Source of the DNA: Mytilus galloprovincialis
Lineage: Eukaryota > Mollusca > Bivalvia > Mytilida > Mytilidae
Reading direction: 5' to 3'
Length of the DNA: 64,000 nucleotides
Assembly: GCF_965363235.1 (NCBI RefSeq)
Contig: NC_134841.1
Coordinates: forward strand, 51,419,078-51,483,077
Shown: positions 59,124 through 64,000 of the stretch, piece after piece
Layout of the letters: each line of letters begins with the position of its first letter
Numbering within the stretch: the first letter of the stretch is position 1
The notes under the pieces: model-generated
Databases searched by the model: none
What the model saw: only the letters and a program-made list of their open reading frames with translations
What the model was told of the DNA's origin: nothing
Position numbers and translations under genes: made by a program

Positions 59124-59752
59124 TAGATAAAAAAATAAATATATCATACAGTGAAAATGCGCCGCATATACAATACTAATGAATCGCTCTACAGTGAAAA
59201 TGAAGGAATAGTATCATTATTCGACAGTAAACATGACTCGCATAAAGAAAGCATCATAGTGGAATTCAGTTCAATATGAAGAAACTGAATGACAAAACCT
59301 ATTCTACGTCATGCAACTTTAATAATTGTGTTGAAATGAATATTTTTTCTGCAACAACATCTTACCTGTTAGTTATAAAACACCTGCACGATCTGTTGGT
59401 GAAATGTCCTAAATATTCACCTATTTTGGTATATATTTCACAGCTATTTGGATTTAGGCGCGAAAAAAACCCGTTCGCATCTCTAACTTTGTTTTATTAG
59501 TATTATGTGTTTCTTAACATATACTTTTTAACTAATTTTCTTCATTTTCTTCAAAAATAAAAAAATAAGTCGTCTGTTTATTTATCATTCTACATCAAAC
59601 ATTTCTGGCATATACAGTGAAAATGATATTTTAGGATCCGCACTTTACATACACTGATAATTGTATAACTAAAATTCACATAATAATATATATACACAAT
59701 CATTTAATTACAGTAAATATTCCAGTGACTTAGTAAACAAATAACAAAAAGC

Positions 59753-60046
59753 ATGGTTATTGAGCACGTGTTTAACATGAACAATCAGATAATTGTTTGT
59801 TTTAATGACAGATCCATGCGTATTGCGACCACCGGATTTTTACGAGGAGGGTTTCGCTCAGGTCACTATGCATACGGAAAATATGTCGGCGATTTGCTTC
59901 CTGGAAGGAAGCAATTAAAAATAAGTAAACTTCTTCTAAATGTGAACAAATTAAAGAATTTTCCTCAGAAAAAAGTATATTTACATAAGTTGTATAATGA
60001 AAACTATCCAGTTAGTTATAAAAAACATATGCATAATTTTTTTTAA
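59753..60046 (+). CDS. unassigned 97-codon ORF
   Basis: Starts MVIEHVFNMNNQ and ends in a stop after HMHNFF. The middle (TTGFLRGGFRSGHYAYGKY, VGDLLPGRK) is coded by GC-richer DNA than its surroundings and looks protein-like. No splice site, domain or related copy seen. Could be a single-exon gene, an exon, or chance. Confidence 0.3.
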   Translation: MVIEHVFNMNNQIIVCFNDRSMRIATTGFLRGGFRSGHYAYGKYVGDLLPGRKQLKISKLLLNVNKLKNFPQKKVYLHKLYNENYPVSYKKHMHNFF

Positions 60047-60398
60047 TTTGAGGTTTCTTATGACTTTAAATGGAAAATAGTGTGAATTCACAAAAAATTT
60101 TTTTTTTTAACTCCTAAATACCCAAATATTTTGGAAATATATATAATGTTGCCAAGTTGTAGCTACCAATTTGGGCGAAATTTGAGATTTGGCATGGTTT
60201 TATGGCAGACTGGCTCTTAAACAATAGACAAAAAGAAATTACAACTGAAATTTAACAACATGAAGATTAAGGATGTACGTCGCTTAATATAGGTAGATAT
60301 CCGAACACACCCTAAGACACAAGGTATGTTTATATAACTGCGTGCGCAAGGACTTCAATATTTTAAGTGAATACCTTTACATGCGTTTTATGTTTTAG

Positions 60399-60572
60399 AA
60401 TGGATATAGACAATGGAATTATATTCTTAGTGCAAAAAAACGAAGAAAGTAATGACGTTATCAGTGATTGTGTTGATTCAAACTGTGGATTAATTTCAAA
60501 TGTGTGTTCAGATATATTCGATTTCATTGTGGATTACAAAGATGATATTGTTATCTGTAGCAGCTAATAATG
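60399..60572 (+). CDS. candidate exon with short acidic ORF
   Basis: After 'atgttttag' an ATG at 60400 opens 55 codons (MDIDNGIIFLVQKNEES...), Asp/Glu- and Cys-rich, ending in TAA at 60565-60567, five bases before a perfect donor 'atg/gtaagt'. A stop just before a donor suggests either a 5' leader exon or an alternative frame. Family not recognised. Confidence 0.3.
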
Positions 60573-60719
60573 GTAAGTTTTTTAAATATTATTTTTGACA
60601 ATGCAGTCGTCTGCTATTAGTTTCTTGTCTTCTCGGGTTATATTTCTTACAAGGTGAATGAGTGACAAAAAAACCGTGAATACATGTTCACGTTCAAACC
60701 ATATCGAGTGCACCGCAGT

Positions 60720-61954
60720 TTTTTTTTATATTTCAATTATAATAATGAACAAACGAAGAGATAAAAACTAAAAGTTGCAATCATTTTGAATTATTTTGCT
60801 GTTCATCAGAATTATTGAGAGACTGTTATTGTTTTCAAAAACAGTACCAACTTAATATAACCCCTTTTTAGCTCACCTTTTCTCATCACTTGATGTCTGT
60901 CGTCTGTCATCAGTCGTCCGTCATTGTAGTCCCTCGTCTGGCATCCATTGTCAAGCATCCCTCATCTGTCGTCCGGCATCCGTCGTCTTTCGTCATGCAT
61001 CCGTCGTCTGTCGTCCAGCATCTGTCATCTGTCGTCCGGCATCCGTCGTCTGTCATCTGGCATCCGTCGTTCGTAAAATTTAACAAAAATTGCCCCCATT
61101 TTCCTCTAGGTTGTGAGTCCCAGAACGGGCCATACAAGGCATGTTATTTTGAAGGTCCATATCGAGTGCACCTCAGTGTTTTATTTTATTTTCAGTAATT
61201 ATTCACAAATGAAGAGATAACAACTACAAGTTGCAATCATTTTGAATTCTTTTGCTGTTCATTGGAATTTTCGAGAGCCTGTTAATGTTTTCAAAAACAG
61301 TACCAACTCGATATACCCCCTTTTTAGATCACCTTTTCTCATCACTTGGAGTCTGTCGTCTGTCATCAGTCGTCTGTCATTGTAGTCCCTCGTCTGGCGT
61401 CCGTTATCGGGCATCCGTCGTCTGTCGTCCGGCATCTCTCATCCGGCATCTGTCGTCTGTCGTCCGGCATCTGTCGTCTGTCATCTGGCATCTGTCGTCT
61501 GTTGTCCGTAAAATTTAACAAAAATTGCCCCCATTTTCCTCTAGGTTGTGAGTCCCAGAACGGGCCATACAAGGCATGTTATTTTGAGGGTCCATATCGA
61601 GTGCACCTCAGTGTTTTATTTTATTTTGAATAATTATTCACAAATGAAGAGATAACAACTACAAGTTGCAATCATTTTGAATTCTTTTGCTGTTCATCGG
61701 AATTTTCAAGAGCCTGTTAATGTTTTCAAAAACAGTACCAACTCGATATACCCCCTTTTTAGATCACCTTTTTTCATCACTTGGAGTCCGTCGTCTGTCA
61801 TCAGTCGTCTGTCATTGTAGTCCCTCGTCTGGCGTCCGTTGTCAGGCATCCGTCGTCTGTCGTCGGCATCCGTCGTCTGTCATCTGGCTTCCGGCATCTG
61901 TCCTCCAGCATCTGTCGTCTGTCATCTGGCATCCGTCGTCTGTCGTCCGTAAAA
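60720..61954 (+). repeat. three tandem 435-456-bp cassettes with 'gtcgtctgtc' cores
   Basis: Anchor 'acagtaccaa' occurs at 60841, 61297 and 61732. Each cassette has a simple-repeat core of 'gtcgtctgtcgtccggcatc' type. The first two end in 'ttttcctctag', a 29-nt segment (61110-61138, 61545-61573) and 'aag/gcatgt'. That segment is homologous to the 30-nt exon of the following array but with a GC donor. The third cassette is cut short at about 61954, where it fuses to the array. Confidence 0.8.
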
Positions 61955-64000
61955 TATATATGTTATTGTTAAGGTCTTTGTGTATGTCTCATGTCCTTTT
62001 TTGTCCCTATTTTTTTTCCTTTAGGTTGTGTGACCCAGGACTTGGCCATACCAGGTATATATGTTATTGTTAAGGTCTATGTGTATATGTCTTGTCCTTT
62101 TTTGTCCTTATTTTTTTTTCCTTTAAGTTGTGCGACCCAGGACTTGGCCATACCAGGTATATATGTTATTGTTAAGGTCTTTGTGTATATGTCTTGTCCT
62201 TTTTTTGTCTTTATTTTTTTCCCTTTAGGTTGTGCGGCCCAGGACTTGGCCATACCAGGTATATATGTTATTGTTAAGGTATTTGTGTATATGTCTTGTC
62301 CTTTTTTTGTCCTTATCTTTTTTCCTTTAGGTTGTGCGACCCAGGACTTGGTCATACCAGGTATATATGTTATTGTTAAGGTCTTTGTGTATATGTCTTG
62401 TCCTTTTTTTGTCCTTATTTTTTTCCTTTAGGTTGTGCGACCCAGGACTTGGCCATACCAGGTATATATGTTATTGTTAAGGTCTTTGTGTATATGTCTT
62501 GTCCTTTTTTTGTCCTTATTTTTTTTCCTTTAGGTTGTGCGACCCAGGACTTGGTCATACCAGGTTTATATGTTATTGTTAAGGTTTTTGTGTATATATG
62601 TCTTGTCCTTTTTTTCCCTTTAGGTTGTTCGGCCCAGGACTTGGCCATACCAGGTATATATGTTATTGTTAAGGTCTTTGTGTATATGTCTTGTCCTTTT
62701 TTTGTCCTTATTTTTCCCCTTTAGGTTGTTCTGCTCAGGACCTGGCCATACCAGGTATATATGTTATTGTTAAGGTCTTTGTGTATATGTCTTGTCCTTT
62801 TTTTGTCCTTATTTTTCCCCTTTAGGTTGTTCTGCTCAGGACCTGGCCATACCAGGTATATATGTTATTGTTAAGGTCTTTGTGTATATGTCTTGTCCTT
62901 TTTTTGTCCTTATTTTTTTTCCTTTAGGTTGTGCGACCCAGGACTTGGCCATACCAGGTATATATGTTATTGTTAAGGTCTTTGTGTATATGTCTTGTCC
63001 TTTTTTTGTCCTTATTTTTTTCCCTTTAGGTTGTGCGACCCAGGACTTGGCCATACCAGGTATATATGTTATTGTTAAGGTTTTTGTGTATATGTCTTGT
63101 CCTTTTTTTTCCTTTAGGTTGTTCGGCCCAGGACTTGGCCATACCAGGTATATATGTTATTGTTAAGGTCTTTGTGTATATGTCTTGTCCTTTTTTTTGT
63201 CCTTATTTTTTCCCCTTTAGGTTGTGAGGCCCAGGACTTGGCCATACCAGGTATATATGTTATTGTTAAGGTCTTTGTGTATATGTCTTGTCCTTTTTTT
63301 GTCCTTATTTTTTTTCATTTAGGTTTTGCGGCCCAGGACTTGGCCGTACCAGGTATATATGTTATTGTTAAAGTCTTTGTGTATATGTCTTGTCCTTTTT
63401 TTGTCCTTATTTTTTTCCTTTAGGTTGTGCGGCCCAGGACTTGGCCATACCAGGTATATATGTTATTGTTAAGGTCTTTGTGTATATGTCTTGTCCTTTT
63501 TTTGTCCTTATTTTTTTCCCTTTAGGTTGTGCGGCCGAGGACTTGGCCATACCAGGTATATATGTTATTGTTAAGGTCTTTTTGTATATGTGTTGTCCTT
63601 TTTTTGTCCTTATTTTTTTCCTTTAGGTTGTGCGGCCCAGGACTTGGCCATACCAGGTATATATGTTATTGTTAAAGTCTTTGTGTATATGTCTTGTCCT
63701 TTTTTTTGTCCTTATTTTTTTCCTTTAGGTTGTGCGACCCAGGACTTGGCCATACCAGGTATATATGTTATTGTTAAGATCTTTGTGTATATGTCTTGTT
63801 TTTTTTTTGTCCTTATTTTTTTCCTTTAGGTTGTGCAGCCCAGGACTTGGCCATACCAGGTATATATGTTATTGTTAAGGTCTTTGTGTATATGTCTTGT
63901 TTTTTTTTCCTAATTTTTTTCCTTTAGGTTGTGCGGCCCAGGACTTGGCCATACCAGGTATATATGTTATTGTTAAGGTCTTAGTGTATATGTCTTGTCC
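61955..64000 (+). repeat. tandem array of >=20 intron-microexon units, ~102 bp each
   Basis: Twenty units to the window edge; the array continues beyond. Each has a T-rich 3' splice site ending 'cctttag' (unit 2 reads 'tttaag'), a 30-nt segment starting gttgtgcgacccaggact, and a 5' splice site 'accag/gtatat'. Segment starts: 62025, ~62128, 62229, 62331, 62432, 62534, 62624, 62725, 62826, 62928, 63030, 63118, 63221, 63323, 63424, 63526, 63627, 63729, 63830, 63928. The 30-nt length is constant while the intervening part varies (58-73 nt) in its T runs. All three frames of the segment are open (for example CATQDLAIPG). Hydrophobic unspliced frames and Lys-rich minus frames are repeat shadows. 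Confidence 0.9.

Noticed and set aside
60890..61972. Ser/Val/Arg-rich ORFs over the 'gtcgtctgtc' cores on both strands
   Set aside because: Simple-repeat translations with no protein features beyond the repeat itself.
62000..63829. Long hydrophobic plus-strand ORFs (up to ~146 codons) and Lys-rich minus-strand ORFs
   Set aside because: They are translations of the 102-bp tandem repeat read through its T-rich introns; they break whenever the T-run length changes.

Overview
The window is AT-rich nuclear DNA of a metazoan, most likely a marine mussel (Mytilidae, Mytilus-like). This rests on many dispersed repeats I recognise from bivalve sequence, on intron-bearing coding remnants with GT-AG splice sites, and on mollusc-type motifs such as 'gggagataac'. 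There are no bacterial operons, rRNA or tRNA genes, and no intact protein-coding gene that I can defend from start to stop.

Layout. 0-11 kb is repeats: a tandem ~356-bp unit carrying hammerhead-ribozyme cores, several MITE-like elements, and a possible terminal exon of a membrane protein on the minus strand (1521-1895). From 11.3 kb to at least 24.7 kb the plus strand shows a run of very short, well-bounded candidate exons. The centre of this run (13.16-19.90 kb) is a tandem array of about 82 copies of an 81-bp unit. Each unit holds a consensus 3' splice site, a 26-nt open 'microexon' and a consensus 5' splice site. A threefold 1.0-kb tandem repeat follows (20.7-23.5 kb), then two paralogous exon-like modules. 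25-37 kb is mostly dispersed repeats plus a solo-LTR candidate and TTAA-flanked foldback elements.

37.4-55.6 kb on the minus strand holds the scattered exons of a decayed gene. It would encode a transposase-like protein with a CxxC start, a Cys/His cluster, Asp-containing motifs and a C-terminal finger-like exon. Three consecutive small exons (54376-54308, 53809-53744, 53003-52920) are open, phase-0 and have good splice signals. Later exons contain stops and frameshifts. Between its exons, on the same strand, lies a second, unrelated decayed transposase-like unit (43.7-39.8 kb).

55.6-60.9 kb is repeats and two unassigned small ORFs. 60.9-61.95 kb is three 435-456-bp cassettes that fuse into a second array (61.95 kb to the window end) of about 102-bp units. 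These again have the form 3' splice site, invariant 30-nt open exon, 5' splice site.

The most notable signals are the two splice-competent microexon arrays, and the six 44-nt hammerhead motifs. The hammerheads show compensatory stem changes and self-complementary stem III sequences, and two loci arrange them in ~350-bp tandem units, as in retrozyme-like elements. Every functional statement is read from sequence alone; no database search or folding program was run.
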